Below are positions 38,540 to 48,261 of a stretch of 64,000 nt of DNA, one piece after another; the first letter of the stretch is position 1; each line of letters opens with the position of its first letter. A program made the translations under genes and the position numbers. The notes under the pieces were generated by a model. That model worked only from the letters and a program-made list of their open reading frames with translations, had not been told where the DNA came from and did no database searches. This DNA is from Acinetobacter calcoaceticus (lineage in GTDB: Bacteria; Pseudomonadota; Gammaproteobacteria; Pseudomonadales; Moraxellaceae): contig NZ_LS999521.1 of assembly GCF_900520355.1 (NCBI RefSeq), forward strand, positions 3,658,001 through 3,722,000, read 5' to 3'.

Positions 38540-40219
38540 TTAAGCTGGTTTACGTAAGTCTTTACGTAAAATTTTGCCTACATTCGATTTTGGTAATTCA
38601 TCCATAAACTCAACGTAACGAGGACGTTTATAGCCTGTTAAGTTCTCTTTAGCGAAGCTCAAAACTTCTTCAGTCGTTAAGCTTTGATCTTTTTTCACAA
38701 TAAAGAGTTTTGGCACTTCACCTGATTTTTCATCTGGAACACCAATTGCTGCCACTTCCAATACTTTTGGATGTTTAGCAATAACTTCTTCGATTTCACT
38801 TGGGTAAACGTTAAAGCCTGAAACCAAAATCATATCTTTTTTACGATCTACAATTTTTGTATATCCACGGCTATCCATAACGCCGATATCACCCGTACGG
38901 AAGAAACCATCTGCTGTCATGACTTTAGCTGTCTCATCAGGACGGTTCCAGTAGCCTTTCATCACTTGAGGTCCACGAATCGAGATTTCGCCTTGCTCAC
39001 CTAAAGCAACTTCTTTACCGTCATCATCTAAAATAGTTACTTCTGTTAAAGGTAACGGAATACCAATGGTGCCACTAAACTCAGTAGAAGCAGGTGGGTT
39101 GGCGGTTGCTACTGGTGAAGTTTCAGACAAACCATAGCCTTCAATAATGGTTGTGCCAGTAATTTTCTTCCAAGCTTCTGCTGTAGAAGGTAAAACTGCC
39201 ATACCACCGCCCATCGCCATTTTTAAATTGCTATGGTCCAGTTGCTTAAACTCTTCATTATTTACCAATGCATTAAATAATGTATTTACAGCCGGGAAGA
39301 AAGATGGCTGATATTTACGTAACTCATTAATCACTGCTGGTAAATCACGAGGGTTCGGAATCAAGATATTTGCCTGACCTTTATACATACCGTACATCGC
39401 ACAAACCATGAATGCAAAAATATGATAAAGCGGCAATGCACAAACAATACGGTCGCCTTTAGCGCCATCGTTTGCTCCAAATTTACTTTGGAAAATACCA
39501 TCACACTGTAAAAGGTTTGCTACAAGATTACGATGAGTAAGCTCTGCACCTTTTGAAACACCCGTTGTACCACCAGTATATTGAAGTACAGCAGTATCAC
39601 TTAAAGTTAAAGTCGGACGCTTATAATTACTCGAGTTTTCTTTATTTAATGCTGAATTAAATTTAACGTGTCCCGGAATATTCCAAGCTGGAATTTGTTT
39701 ACGTACTTTACGTAATACAAAGTTCACCAAAGTACCTTTGAGTGTACCGAGCATATCTCCTACTGATGCAACTACAACATGCTTCACTGGAGTTTTACCT
39801 AAAATGCTTTGGTAAACACTGGCAAAGTTTTCGATAATCACGAGTACTTCCGCGCCTGAGTCATTTAACTGATGCTCAAGCTCACGTGCCGTATAAAGTG
39901 GATTGACGTTCACTAAAACCAAGCCCGCACGTAGAACTGCCAATGCCACCACAGGATACTGCAATACATTTGGCATCATTACTGCAACACGAGTGCCTTT
40001 TGCTAACCCCAAATTTTGCAAATAGGTCGCGAACTTACGGCTTGCAAGTTCTAACTCGTTAAATGACATCGCTTTATCCATGAAGATAAAGGCATCACGA
40101 GAACCAAATTTTTGGAAATTACTCTCAAAAATATCAACAAGTGAGGTATTTTCCGCAGGCAATGCTACTGTTTCTGGAATCCCTGTTTTTTGGTATTCTG
40201 CAAACCAAATTTTTTCCAT
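38540..40219 (-). CDS. fadD: Long-chain fatty-acid--CoA ligase (AMP-binding)
   Basis: Activates fatty acids to acyl-CoA for beta-oxidation at the inner membrane. The 559-residue protein has the AMP-binding P-loop YTGGTTGVSKGAELTHRN, the GYGLSETSPV motif, FRTGDIGVMD and the C-terminal catalytic lysine in KSNVGKILRKDLR. Length and the FadD signature VDRKKDMILVSGFNVYPSEIEEV fit FadD. Acinetobacter carries several acyl-CoA ligases, so chain-length preference is not certain. Confidence 0.9.
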   Translation of the reverse strand: MEKIWFAEYQKTGIPETVALPAENTSLVDIFESNFQKFGSRDAFIFMDKAMSFNELELASRKFATYLQNLGLAKGTRVAVMMPNVLQYPVVALAVLRAGLVLVNVNPLYTARELEHQLNDSGAEVLVIIENFASVYQSILGKTPVKHVVVASVGDMLGTLKGTLVNFVLRKVRKQIPAWNIPGHVKFNSALNKENSSNYKRPTLTLSDTAVLQYTGGTTGVSKGAELTHRNLVANLLQCDGIFQSKFGANDGAKGDRIVCALPLYHIFAFMVCAMYGMYKGQANILIPNPRDLPAVINELRKYQPSFFPAVNTLFNALVNNEEFKQLDHSNLKMAMGGGMAVLPSTAEAWKKITGTTIIEGYGLSETSPVATANPPASTEFSGTIGIPLPLTEVTILDDDGKEVALGEQGEISIRGPQVMKGYWNRPDETAKVMTADGFFRTGDIGVMDSRGYTKIVDRKKDMILVSGFNVYPSEIEEVIAKHPKVLEVAAIGVPDEKSGEVPKLFIVKKDQSLTTEEVLSFAKENLTGYKRPRYVEFMDELPKSNVGKILRKDLRKPA

Positions 40220-40514
40220 AATGCCATTATCTCCGATTCGTAATCCTTAGTAATAACTGTTATTCAATGCCCCAGCTATTCTTTAGCTTCTTGGTGCCAG
40301 AACATATTTAAAACTTATTGGCACATTCATGACACTTTCGAACACGATTATGAGACAGAAATTTTGACAATTTCACCCTGTCAATTTTTGTATGGAGTAC
40401 AAAATACGTACTCCAAATTGCTGCCCTTTTAATCATTATTCAATACCAACAAGTTCAGTTCATTGCTTGAACATGTTGCCATATATAGCGTATTTATGTT
40501 GCCCGACGCTAGCT

Positions 40515-42734
40515 TTATCTCTGAATCAACAGTTTATTTGCTTTTTGATATCCACGTGGTAAGAGCTGACCTTTTGATGCACGTTTACCCATGTATTTTT
40601 GTAGATCATCACCTTTTAATTTTAAATGTTGTTGACCTGCAACCACCTGAATTATTTCATCTAAGTTCAGGGTTGTCATGGATAAAATTTGCTCTTTCGC
40701 TTCAAGTTGTATCAACTTATTACCTTTACCCTTATTTAAGTTCGGCAGTTCTGCTAAATCAATAATTAACAGGCGTCCTGCTGAGCTGAGCACGGCTAAA
40801 TGTGACATGTTTTGGGTAGGAATTAATGGTAAAGCTTTTGATTTCTCAGGTACTGATAAAAAGGTTTTACCCGCTTTGGCATTAGTATCTAATTGTTTGG
40901 TTTGAGTTTTAAAACCATAACCTGATGAACTGGCCGCAATAAGTTCAGCTTCTTCATCTTCTAGATAAACCTGAATAAATGACACACCACTTGCAGGTGC
41001 CAATTTTGAGCTTAATGGCTCGCCCAAGCCTCTTGCTGATGGCAAGCTACTTATTGGTAAGGCATAACTACGTCCAGTTTCATCAAGGAAATAAATCCGT
41101 TGGTTAGTCTTACCCACGACATGACTTAAATATTGATCTCCAGCACGGTAGTTTAATTTTTCTGCATCGACATCCGCACCTTTCGCGGCACGAATCCAAC
41201 CTGCTTCAGATAAAACGACTGTGACTGTTTCTGCCGGTACTAAGTCTTGTTCTTTAATCTGCACAGCTTCAGATCGCGCTACAATTGGAGAACGACGTTC
41301 ATCACCAAACTTTTTAGCGTCTTCTTTTAATTCACCGATAATCAGGTTTTTTAAAGATTCAGGATTTTCCAATTGCTCACGAATAATCGCTGCTTTTGCT
41401 GCAAGTTCATCCTGCTCTTGACGGATTTCCATCTCTTCAAGTTTTGCTAAATGACGTAACTTCAGTTCTAAAATTGCTTCTGCCTGCACTTCATCAATCT
41501 TGAAGTGCTCCATCAACACAGGTTTGGGCTGATCTTCTTCACGAATAATGCGAATAACTGTATCTATATCAAGATAAGCAATTAAAAGACCTTCCAAAAT
41601 ATGGAGGCGTTTTTCAATTCGGTTTAAATGATATTCTAAACGGCGAGTCACCGTTTTTTTACGGATTTCAATCCATTCGAGCAAAATACGGCGAATTGAT
41701 TTAACCTGAGGGCGACCATCTTCCCCAATCATGTTTAAATTAACACGATAGCTTGATTCTAAATCTGTGGTCGCAAATAAGTGACTCATCACCGCTTCAG
41801 CATCAATACGATTAGAACGGAGTACAATCACTAACCGCGTTGGGTTCTCATGATCTGACTCATCACGTATATCCACCACCAATGGTAGCTTCTTGGCCTG
41901 CATTTGATCGGCAATTTGAGTAATGACCTTAGAGCCGGATACTTGATAAGGCAATTCAGTAATTACGATTTCATTTTTTTCAACGGCATATACCGCTCGC
42001 ATGCGGTAACTACCACGACCAGTAGTCTGAATCTTGAGTAACTCTTCAGGCGGAGTAATAATTTCAGCTTTTGTTGGCAAATCTGGCGCTGGAATATATT
42101 CGGCCAATTTTTCATCTGAAGTTTGTGGGTTACGAATTAAGGCAATTGTTCCCTTAATCACCTCACGTAAGTTATGCGGCGGAATATCGGTTGCCATCCC
42201 GACAGCAATACCTGTTGTGCCGTTGAGTAGAATATTAGGCACACGTGCTGGCAATGTAATAGGTTCTTTTAATGAACCATCAAAGTTATCTTGCCATTCA
42301 CTTGTACCTTGGCCTAATTCACCAAGCAATAACTCACTATAAGCCGAAAGTTTGGCTTCGGTATAACGCATTGCAGCAAAGGATTTAGGGTCATCAGGTG
42401 AACCCCAGTTACCTTGTCCTTCAATTAAAGGATAACGATAACTAAACGGCTGAGCCATTAATACCATCGCCTCATAACATGCCGAGTCGCCATGAGGATG
42501 GTATTTACCGAGTACATCACCTACTGTACGAGCTGATTTTTTAGGCTTACCACTATTTTTCAGTCCTAATTCGCTCATGGCAAAGACAATACGGCGCTGT
42601 ACAGGCTTTAAACCATCACTGATATGCGGCAATGCACGGTCCATGATGACGTACATGGCATAATTCAGGTAAGCCTGTTCAGTAAATTCGGCTACAGAGC
42701 GGTTTTCTGTCGCTTGATGCGCAAGGCTGGTCAT
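40515..42734 (-). CDS. parC: DNA topoisomerase IV subunit A ParC
   Basis: Decatenates replicated chromosomes together with ParE. The 739-residue protein has the catalytic Tyr124 in [10 protein letters not shown], a long coiled-coil/tower region and a C-terminal beta-pinwheel. The quinolone-resistance region [12 protein letters not shown] carries wild-type Ser84 and Glu88 (Ser80/Glu84 in E. coli numbering). A longer frame begins at TTG 42752; the ATG at 42734 gives the usual [12 protein letters not shown] start. parE is not in the window. Confidence 0.96.
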   Translation of the reverse strand: MTSLAHQATENRSVAEFTEQAYLNYAMYVIMDRALPHISDGLKPVQRRIVFAMSELGLKNSGKPKKSARTVGDVLGKYHPHGDSACYEAMVLMAQPFSYRYPLIEGQGNWGSPDDPKSFAAMRYTEAKLSAYSELLLGELGQGTSEWQDNFDGSLKEPITLPARVPNILLNGTTGIAVGMATDIPPHNLREVIKGTIALIRNPQTSDEKLAEYIPAPDLPTKAEIITPPEELLKIQTTGRGSYRMRAVYAVEKNEIVITELPYQVSGSKVITQIADQMQAKKLPLVVDIRDESDHENPTRLVIVLRSNRIDAEAVMSHLFATTDLESSYRVNLNMIGEDGRPQVKSIRRILLEWIEIRKKTVTRRLEYHLNRIEKRLHILEGLLIAYLDIDTVIRIIREEDQPKPVLMEHFKIDEVQAEAILELKLRHLAKLEEMEIRQEQDELAAKAAIIREQLENPESLKNLIIGELKEDAKKFGDERRSPIVARSEAVQIKEQDLVPAETVTVVLSEAGWIRAAKGADVDAEKLNYRAGDQYLSHVVGKTNQRIYFLDETGRSYALPISSLPSARGLGEPLSSKLAPASGVSFIQVYLEDEEAELIAASSSGYGFKTQTKQLDTNAKAGKTFLSVPEKSKALPLIPTQNMSHLAVLSSAGRLLIIDLAELPNLNKGKGNKLIQLEAKEQILSMTTLNLDEIIQVVAGQQHLKLKGDDLQKYMGKRASKGQLLPRGYQKANKLLIQR

Positions 42735-42886
42735 AGTCAGCTTATCTTCCAAATCAGTCGTTATTTTAAATGAGTCTTATGCTAAGTGGGCTATGTTACA
42801 GACACAAGAGGGAGTCTGTCACCTGAGCGTCAAATTATGTCTCATCTCTCTATATTTTTAGTTATTTGCTATAAAGTTAGGCAAAA

Positions 42887-44206
42887 CTAGAGGCCTATCG
42901 ACTCTAGTCTTTTCCCTTGAGTTTCTTCACCCAATATTAAAATTACAGCTGCGACCAAAAGTAAAACAACAGTAAACATCATAAAGACATGGCTAAATCC
43001 ATTCTTAGCCACCATCATATGTGTAACGACGATCGGCGCCAGAATCCCGCCTAAACGCCCCATTGCCGATGCCCAGCCCGAACCGAAAGCCCGAATATTG
43101 GCTGGATATTGTTCTGGCGTATAGGTATATAAAACTCCCCATGCCCCTAAATTAAAGAATGACATGAGGCAGCCCCAAAACATAATGCTGTTTACGCTGT
43201 CGGCTTGTCCAAAGAAATATGCAGACAATGCACAAAAACCAATAAAAGAAGCCAGTGTAATTTTTCTACCCAATCGTTCAACAAACCATGCCGCTGCCAA
43301 GTACCCTGGTAGCTGTGCCAAAATCATTAAAAGTACATATTCAAAAGATTTAACAATGTCATAGCCCTGTTTCACCAATAAACTTGGTAACCAAGTGAAA
43401 ATGCCGTAGTAGGAATACACAATTCCAAACCAGATGAGCCACAGCATTAAACTACGACGGGCAAAAGGACCACTCCAAAGTTGTTTAAAAGAGACCTTTT
43501 GTTGTATGGCTACAGGCACAACTTCAATATGATGAACAATTTGAACACCTGCCTGAGCTTCTAATTTTTGAACTAATGCATGCGCTTCTTCAATACGAAC
43601 ATGATTGATCAGGTACGGTATAGATTCAGGGAGTTTTTTCCAAATCACTAAAATATAAATCAATGGAAGGCCACCCATAAGAAATGCAATATGCCAGCCA
43701 AATTTAGGAATAATGAAATAAGAAACTAGGGCTGCAACTAACCAGCCTAACCCCCAAAAGCTTTCAAGGAGTACAATAAAACGACCGCGTACATGTGAAG
43801 GTATATATTCACTAACCAGTGTTACCGCAACAGGTAACTGTCCGCCAAGTCCAATGCCAACAATAAAACGAAAAATTAATAACCATTTTAAATCTGGAGC
43901 AAAAGCACATAAAGCAGTCGCGATGCTATAAATTGCCATGGTAGAGGCAAATATTGTCTTTCGACCAAAACGGTCTGCTAAAGCGCCCGAGCAAACGGCT
44001 CCAATAGCCATTCCTACAAAGCCAATGCTCACAATCCAACCACTTTCAGCTGGAGTTAATGCCCAGTCCTTGACTAAAGTTGTCATGATAAAAGCAATTA
44101 TGCCAGTGTCCATCGCATCAAACATCCAACCTAAACCCACTACCCATAAAAGCGTGTAGTGAAATTTGCCAATTGGAAGATTTTGTATACGTGAAACCAG
44201 ATCCAT
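42887..44206 (-). CDS. MFS transporter (metabolite:H+ symporter/NiaP-like group)
   Basis: A 439-residue protein with 12 predicted membrane segments. MFS signatures are visible: DAMDTGIIAF in helix 1, GALADRFGRKTIF between helices 2 and 3, RFIVGIGLGGQLPVAVTLVSEY in helix 4 and PESIPYLI after helix 6. These patterns are shared by the sugar-porter-like group that includes niacin (NiaP) and aromatic-acid carriers. Substrate not determined. It lies alone between parC and the UPF0126 gene. Confidence 0.83.
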   Translation of the reverse strand: MDLVSRIQNLPIGKFHYTLLWVVGLGWMFDAMDTGIIAFIMTTLVKDWALTPAESGWIVSIGFVGMAIGAVCSGALADRFGRKTIFASTMAIYSIATALCAFAPDLKWLLIFRFIVGIGLGGQLPVAVTLVSEYIPSHVRGRFIVLLESFWGLGWLVAALVSYFIIPKFGWHIAFLMGGLPLIYILVIWKKLPESIPYLINHVRIEEAHALVQKLEAQAGVQIVHHIEVVPVAIQQKVSFKQLWSGPFARRSLMLWLIWFGIVYSYYGIFTWLPSLLVKQGYDIVKSFEYVLLMILAQLPGYLAAAWFVERLGRKITLASFIGFCALSAYFFGQADSVNSIMFWGCLMSFFNLGAWGVLYTYTPEQYPANIRAFGSGWASAMGRLGGILAPIVVTHMMVAKNGFSHVFMMFTVVLLLVAAVILILGEETQGKRLESIGL

Positions 44207-44287
44207 AAGAAAACTCTACTGGAAAAAATAAGTGAGCAAGACAATATAGTTAATTGTTATAGCATGCTCACATAGCATTCTGCATAA

Positions 44288-44932
44288 TTAATGTTCATCG
44301 GTTGAAGAAGCCGATTCTGCATCATCATCTTTATAAATAAACTTAGGCATTTCTAAGCCGAAATAGATCGCAAGCAAACGCAGGGTAAAACCGAAAATTA
44401 AGGTTGAAATAACAGTTAACTCTAAACTGAATCCTAAATCTTGACATACCCAGTAACAGATGACTGCCACAAAAGAAATACTCGCATAAAGTTCGCGACG
44501 GAAAACGAATGGAACATCGTTACATAAAATGTCACGTAAAATACCGCCAGAAACTCCAGTTAACACCCCTGCGACTGCCGATACGACAAAACCATGTCCC
44601 ATTTGTAAGGCAATCTGACAACCAATAATGGTAAATCCAATTAGGCCTAAGGCATCGAGTACCAAAAAGATGTTATGTAAATGACGCATCCATTTGGCAA
44701 TAATGATTGTGACAAATGCAGCACAACAAGTCAGGACCAAATATTCAGGATGTTTTACCCAAGTTAAAGGATAGTGTCCGAGTAGTACATCACGTACAGA
44801 ACCACCTCCTAAAGCAGTCACACAGGCAATCAGTACGACACCGAACCAGTCCATACTCCGTCGCCCCGCAGACAATGCACCTGTCATGGCTTCGGCAGTA
44901 ATCGCAATAATATAAATAACGGTGAGTAACAT
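44288..44932 (-). CDS. UPF0126/TRIC-type membrane protein (YicG-like)
   Basis: A 214-residue protein with seven hydrophobic segments and two glycine-rich repeats, ALGGGSVRDVLLG and GVLTGVSGGILRDILCNDVPFVFRRELYA. This duplicated pattern defines the UPF0126 family, now grouped with trimeric intracellular cation (TRIC) channels. Likely an inner-membrane channel; the permeating solute in bacteria is unsettled (glycine has been proposed for some members). It is followed 45 bp later by the end of the ftsW-distal neighbour ychJ on the same strand. Confidence 0.85.
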   Translation of the reverse strand: MLLTVIYIIAITAEAMTGALSAGRRSMDWFGVVLIACVTALGGGSVRDVLLGHYPLTWVKHPEYLVLTCCAAFVTIIIAKWMRHLHNIFLVLDALGLIGFTIIGCQIALQMGHGFVVSAVAGVLTGVSGGILRDILCNDVPFVFRRELYASISFVAVICYWVCQDLGFSLELTVISTLIFGFTLRLLAIYFGLEMPKFIYKDDDAESASSTDEH

Positions 44933-44977
44933 TGCCCTTTCCCTCAGGCCAAACAGTGGGCGTATTTTAAGGTAAAG

Positions 44978-45445
44978 TTATATGAATTGTGCACAGCATT
45001 GCTTAAATTTTTTTCCAGAGCCACATATACAAGCTTGTTTCATCGTGACATGCATATCTACTGTGGGATCAAGAAAAAACCATTGTTGTTGGTGAAATAC
45101 AAAATGTGAAATTTCATGGTGAACCTGAGCTTTTTGTCCATCATGATAATGTGCCTTGAATTCAACCTGTGCATGGGTTTTATCTAGCTTTTCTTTGGCG
45201 TTTACGACCTCTAAACCCAACCATTGATTTTGTTTACTCCAGTCTGCAATGGCATCTTTATCAAGCGCAGTTTGCTGACCTAAAGCGGTCGTTTTAACAA
45301 TATAATCAATTTGCTGTAATGTAAAAGCACTATAACGCGAACGCATAAGCTGCTCTGCTGTTAGGGCCTTTGCTGTGCCTAAATGTAAAGGCTCACAACA
45401 TTCTGTATAGCTGCCTTTTCCACATGGACAAGTGTGTTGAGTCAT
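44978..45445 (-). CDS. ychJ: YchJ-family protein with two SEC-C zinc motifs
   Basis: A 155-residue cytoplasmic protein with SEC-C motifs at both ends: CPCGKGSYTECC (C6, C8, C16, C17) and CICGSGKKFKQCC near the C-terminus. Between them is a UPF0225/YchJ domain (LMRSRYSAFTLQQIDYIVKTT). SEC-C motifs bind zinc and often contact SecB or ribosome-associated partners; YchJ itself has no established role. It is transcribed after the TerC-CBS gene with a terminator between them. Confidence 0.85.
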   Translation of the reverse strand: MTQHTCPCGKGSYTECCEPLHLGTAKALTAEQLMRSRYSAFTLQQIDYIVKTTALGQQTALDKDAIADWSKQNQWLGLEVVNAKEKLDKTHAQVEFKAHYHDGQKAQVHHEISHFVFHQQQWFFLDPTVDMHVTMKQACICGSGKKFKQCCAQFI

Positions 45446-45464
45446 TCTGTGTTTCTCAAATAAA

Positions 45465-45490
45465 AAAATAGCTCAAAGTTGAGCTATTTT
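45465..45490 (-). terminator. Terminator after the TerC-CBS gene
   Basis: AATAGCTC, loop, GAGCTATT with a long T-run on the minus strand, 28 bp past the stop at 45518. Confidence 0.75.
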
Positions 45491-45517
45491 ATGATGTTTC
45501 TAGACTTAAAATGTTAT

Positions 45518-47110
45518 TTAATCTTTTGATTCATCTTGTTCGGTAGAAACAATATGAACTTTTTCGATTTTATGACCTTCCATCGTCACCACTTCAAAGC
45601 GATAACCATCGGCTTCAACAGTTTCACCATTTTCAGGCAAGCGACCTAAATGGAATAACAAATAGCCCGATAAAGTAGAATACTGTTCACTTTCATCAAC
45701 TAAATCACGGCCTAATAACAAAGATACATGGCGGATGTCGGTTGAACCTTCAAGTATTAATGAACCATCTTCCAAGCTCTCAGCGGCTGCATCTAGCTCA
45801 TCTTCATCAGGGAATTCACCCGCAATTGCTTCTAAGATATCGATTGGCGTTGCAATACCTTCAATTGAACCGTATTCATTTAATACGATTGCCATTTGTA
45901 AAGGCGCTTGACGTAATTGCTCCATCACCATAAGTACTTGAGCATTTTCATGCACAATGACAGGTTCACGTAAATGCTTTTGAAAATCGACCACACCTGT
46001 TTCAATAAAGCCATTTAGAACTTTATGAGTGAGTGCAATGCCCTCAATATTATCAAGTTCACCACGTGCAACAATCAAACGAGAGTGTGTCATTGACATT
46101 AAACGTTCTTTTAAAACTTCTGGCTCGTCGTCTAAATCAATCCATTCAAGTTCAGGTCGTGGAGTCATAACAGACTTTACAGGACGTTCTGATAAACTAA
46201 GAACACCTTGCACAAGCACACTGTGATAAGCGCCATTGTCTTCATCAAACACTTCATCTGCAAAAGCTTGTGTAGCTAATACATCTTCTTTATCAGAAGA
46301 TTGTGTATCTGAGCTAGAACCACTGCTTTTACTTCCTAGCATACGTAAAACCGCAGAGGCAGTGCGATAACGCAAGTCTGTGGTTGTCACCAGCTTTTCC
46401 TGATTGCGGCGCATGCTCTGATTGATTATTTCTACCAAAATCGAGAAACCAATTGCAGCATATAAGTAGCCCTTCGGAATATGGAAACCAAAACCTTCCA
46501 CGACCAAAGAGAAACCAATCATCATTAAAAAGCCAAGGCAGAGAATAACCACGGTTGGATGCTTATTGACAAAGTCCATAAGTGGTCTTGATGCCCACAA
46601 CATGATTCCGACAGCAACAATCATTGCCAGCATCATGACACTCTTGTCTTTGACCATCCCCACTGCGGTAATCACACTGTCTAATGAAAACACAGCATCA
46701 AGCACGACAATCTGGACAATGACCATCCAGAATGCTGCATGCACTGGATTGTCTTCTTTTTGCAGTTGTTTGCCTTCCATGCGCTCATGTAATTCCATGG
46801 TGCCTTTAAAGAGCAAGAACACACCACCGAACAACAAGATCAAATCACGACCAGAAAATGGATGATCAAAAATATGGAAGAGTGGTTGGGTAAGTGTCAC
46901 AACCCAAGCAATAGCGGCTAAAAGTACTAAACGCATTCCCAAAGCGAGTACCAAACCAATTACTCGCGCTTTAGCTCGCTGTTCTGGCGGCAACTTTTCG
47001 GCCAAAATAGCAATGAAAACGAGGTTATCGATGCCCAATACAATTTCAAGAACGATTAAGGTAGCTAAACCCACCCAAGCAGAGGGATCAGACATCCATT
47101 CAAAGATCAT
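45518..47110 (-). CDS. TerC-family membrane protein with CBS pair and CorC/HlyC domain (YoaE/YegH-like)
   Basis: The N-terminal 230 residues form a seven-helix TerC domain ([14 protein letters not shown] and [18 protein letters not shown] carry the conserved acidic residues). After a Ser-rich linker come two CBS domains (about 300-430, [16 protein letters not shown]) and a C-terminal transporter-associated domain (about 440-525). TerC proteins are implicated in Mn(II) export and metalation of secreted proteins; the CBS part may sense nucleotides. At 530 residues it matches the YoaE/YegH type. Its start lies next to a leader hairpin that can cover the ribosome-binding site (47115-47163). Confidence 0.88.
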   Translation of the reverse strand: MIFEWMSDPSAWVGLATLIVLEIVLGIDNLVFIAILAEKLPPEQRAKARVIGLVLALGMRLVLLAAIAWVVTLTQPLFHIFDHPFSGRDLILLFGGVFLLFKGTMELHERMEGKQLQKEDNPVHAAFWMVIVQIVVLDAVFSLDSVITAVGMVKDKSVMMLAMIVAVGIMLWASRPLMDFVNKHPTVVILCLGFLMMIGFSLVVEGFGFHIPKGYLYAAIGFSILVEIINQSMRRNQEKLVTTTDLRYRTASAVLRMLGSKSSGSSSDTQSSDKEDVLATQAFADEVFDEDNGAYHSVLVQGVLSLSERPVKSVMTPRPELEWIDLDDEPEVLKERLMSMTHSRLIVARGELDNIEGIALTHKVLNGFIETGVVDFQKHLREPVIVHENAQVLMVMEQLRQAPLQMAIVLNEYGSIEGIATPIDILEAIAGEFPDEDELDAAAESLEDGSLILEGSTDIRHVSLLLGRDLVDESEQYSTLSGYLLFHLGRLPENGETVEADGYRFEVVTMEGHKIEKVHIVSTEQDESKD

Positions 47111-47436
47111 CGATCCTGCTCCTGTGCTGACTGGATTTTATCTTTATTTGGCAACACAGCAGGCATACCCATACAAAGGAGGGAAAATGTTTTTTTAGGA
47201 CAAAAAATTAAAACGGAGCGACTACAACCACTACCCATATTTGTTCATATGTTGTTAAACGAATTTTTAGTATAGGCAAGATTTAATAGAAATTCATCAT
47301 TTTTATTTGTTCATGACAGGCATTCACCAAACCCATACAAAACATGAATCTTTCTTATAAATCTGCTTATAAAGTTGTCATATCTTTGGCTTAGTGTAGA
47401 CAAGAAATATGAACGTGATAAGGTGAAAATAAAGCA
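47111..47436. other. 326-bp intergenic region between the divergent TerC and LOG genes
   Basis: No reading frame or tRNA is supportable. The left part (47115-47163) holds a long hairpin in the TerC leader. The rest is AT-rich and should contain the divergent promoters; no clear operator was seen. No yybP-ykoY (manganese) riboswitch core was found. Confidence 0.6.
47115..47163 (-). promoter_or_regulatory. Leader hairpin enclosing the TerC ribosome-binding site
   Basis: In minus-strand RNA, CCUGC plus UGUGUUG (47163-47152) pairs with CAGCACA plus GCAGG (47129-47115), leaving GGA as a 3-nt bulge and a 22-nt loop. The bulge and flank (ACAGGAGCAGG) are the Shine-Dalgarno of the ATG at 47110. Folding would hinder translation, and ACAGGA is also CsrA-site-like. 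Function inferred. Confidence 0.5.
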
Positions 47437-48060
47437 ATGAATAGCGTATTAACAATGTCAGTAAATGATTCACCAATAACAGCTGTAAAAACAAAACAAC
47501 CTCTTATTGCATTATATTGTGGTTCACGTGCAGGAAATAATCCAATCTACCGAGAAAAAGCAATTGAACTTGCTCATGGAATTGCGGATCAAGGTTTTGG
47601 TTTAGTCTACGGCGGTGCAAGCATTGGCTTAATGGGACAAGTAGCCGACAGCGTACTCGAAAATGGCGGTGAAGCTGTGGGAGTGATTCCTGACTTTATG
47701 CTTAACTATGAAGAAGCACACTCAAGATTAACCGAATTACATGTGGTAGAAACCATGCACGAACGCAAAGCCATGATGGCCGAGCGAGCAAGTGCATTTA
47801 TTGCATTACCTGGCGGTTTGGGTACATTCGAAGAAATATTGGAAATAGCCACTTGGGGTCAACTCAACCAACACCAAAAACCCATGATTTTATATAACGT
47901 CAATGGCTTTTATAATGCATTAATTGCTCAGTTAGATCATGCCGTTCAAGAGGGCTTTCTCCCGCTTCAACACCGCGCTAAATTGATTATCTGCGAAGAC
48001 GTTGATCAAATTTATAACGTGATTAAAAACTTAAAAATGCCAAAAAGATTTGTTGTCTAG
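47437..48060 (+). CDS. LOG-family protein (TIGR00730, cytokinin-riboside monophosphate phosphoribohydrolase type)
   Basis: A 207-residue Rossmann-like protein with the family motifs GGASIGLMGQVAD and PGGLGTFEEILE (PGGxGTxxE), the catalytic/phosphate-binding site of LOG enzymes. Family members hydrolyse nucleoside 5'-monophosphates to base and ribose phosphate; the bacterial role is mostly unknown. An internal ATG at 47455 is an alternative start. It ends in its own terminator and is divergent from the TerC gene. Confidence 0.87.
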   Translation: MNSVLTMSVNDSPITAVKTKQPLIALYCGSRAGNNPIYREKAIELAHGIADQGFGLVYGGASIGLMGQVADSVLENGGEAVGVIPDFMLNYEEAHSRLTELHVVETMHERKAMMAERASAFIALPGGLGTFEEILEIATWGQLNQHQKPMILYNVNGFYNALIAQLDHAVQEGFLPLQHRAKLIICEDVDQIYNVIKNLKMPKRFVV

Positions 48061-48078
48061 TTTCCCCCTTCTCTCCTT

Positions 48079-48106
48079 TAAAAAAGCGGTTCTGCCGCTT
48101 TTTTTG
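48079..48106 (+). terminator. Terminator after the LOG-family gene
   Basis: AAAAAAGCGG, loop TTCTG, CCGCTTTTTTT, 18 bp past the stop. Confidence 0.85.
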
Positions 48107-48261
48107 TTTAACTATTTTCACCGCCATCTTCAGAAGAATTTAGCTTGGTAACTTTGATAAATAAAAGAACTTAGATTTAGTAAAGAGGTATTCAACATTG
48201 ACTTACTTTTTTTACTTTCAATTTGTTTTACACTAGACCAAAACGTTAACTTTCAAATGTT

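Noticed and set aside
47111..47220. yybP-ykoY manganese riboswitch ahead of the TerC gene
   Set aside because: The conserved loop sequences and paired arms of that riboswitch could not be found; only a simple hairpin over the ribosome-binding site is present.
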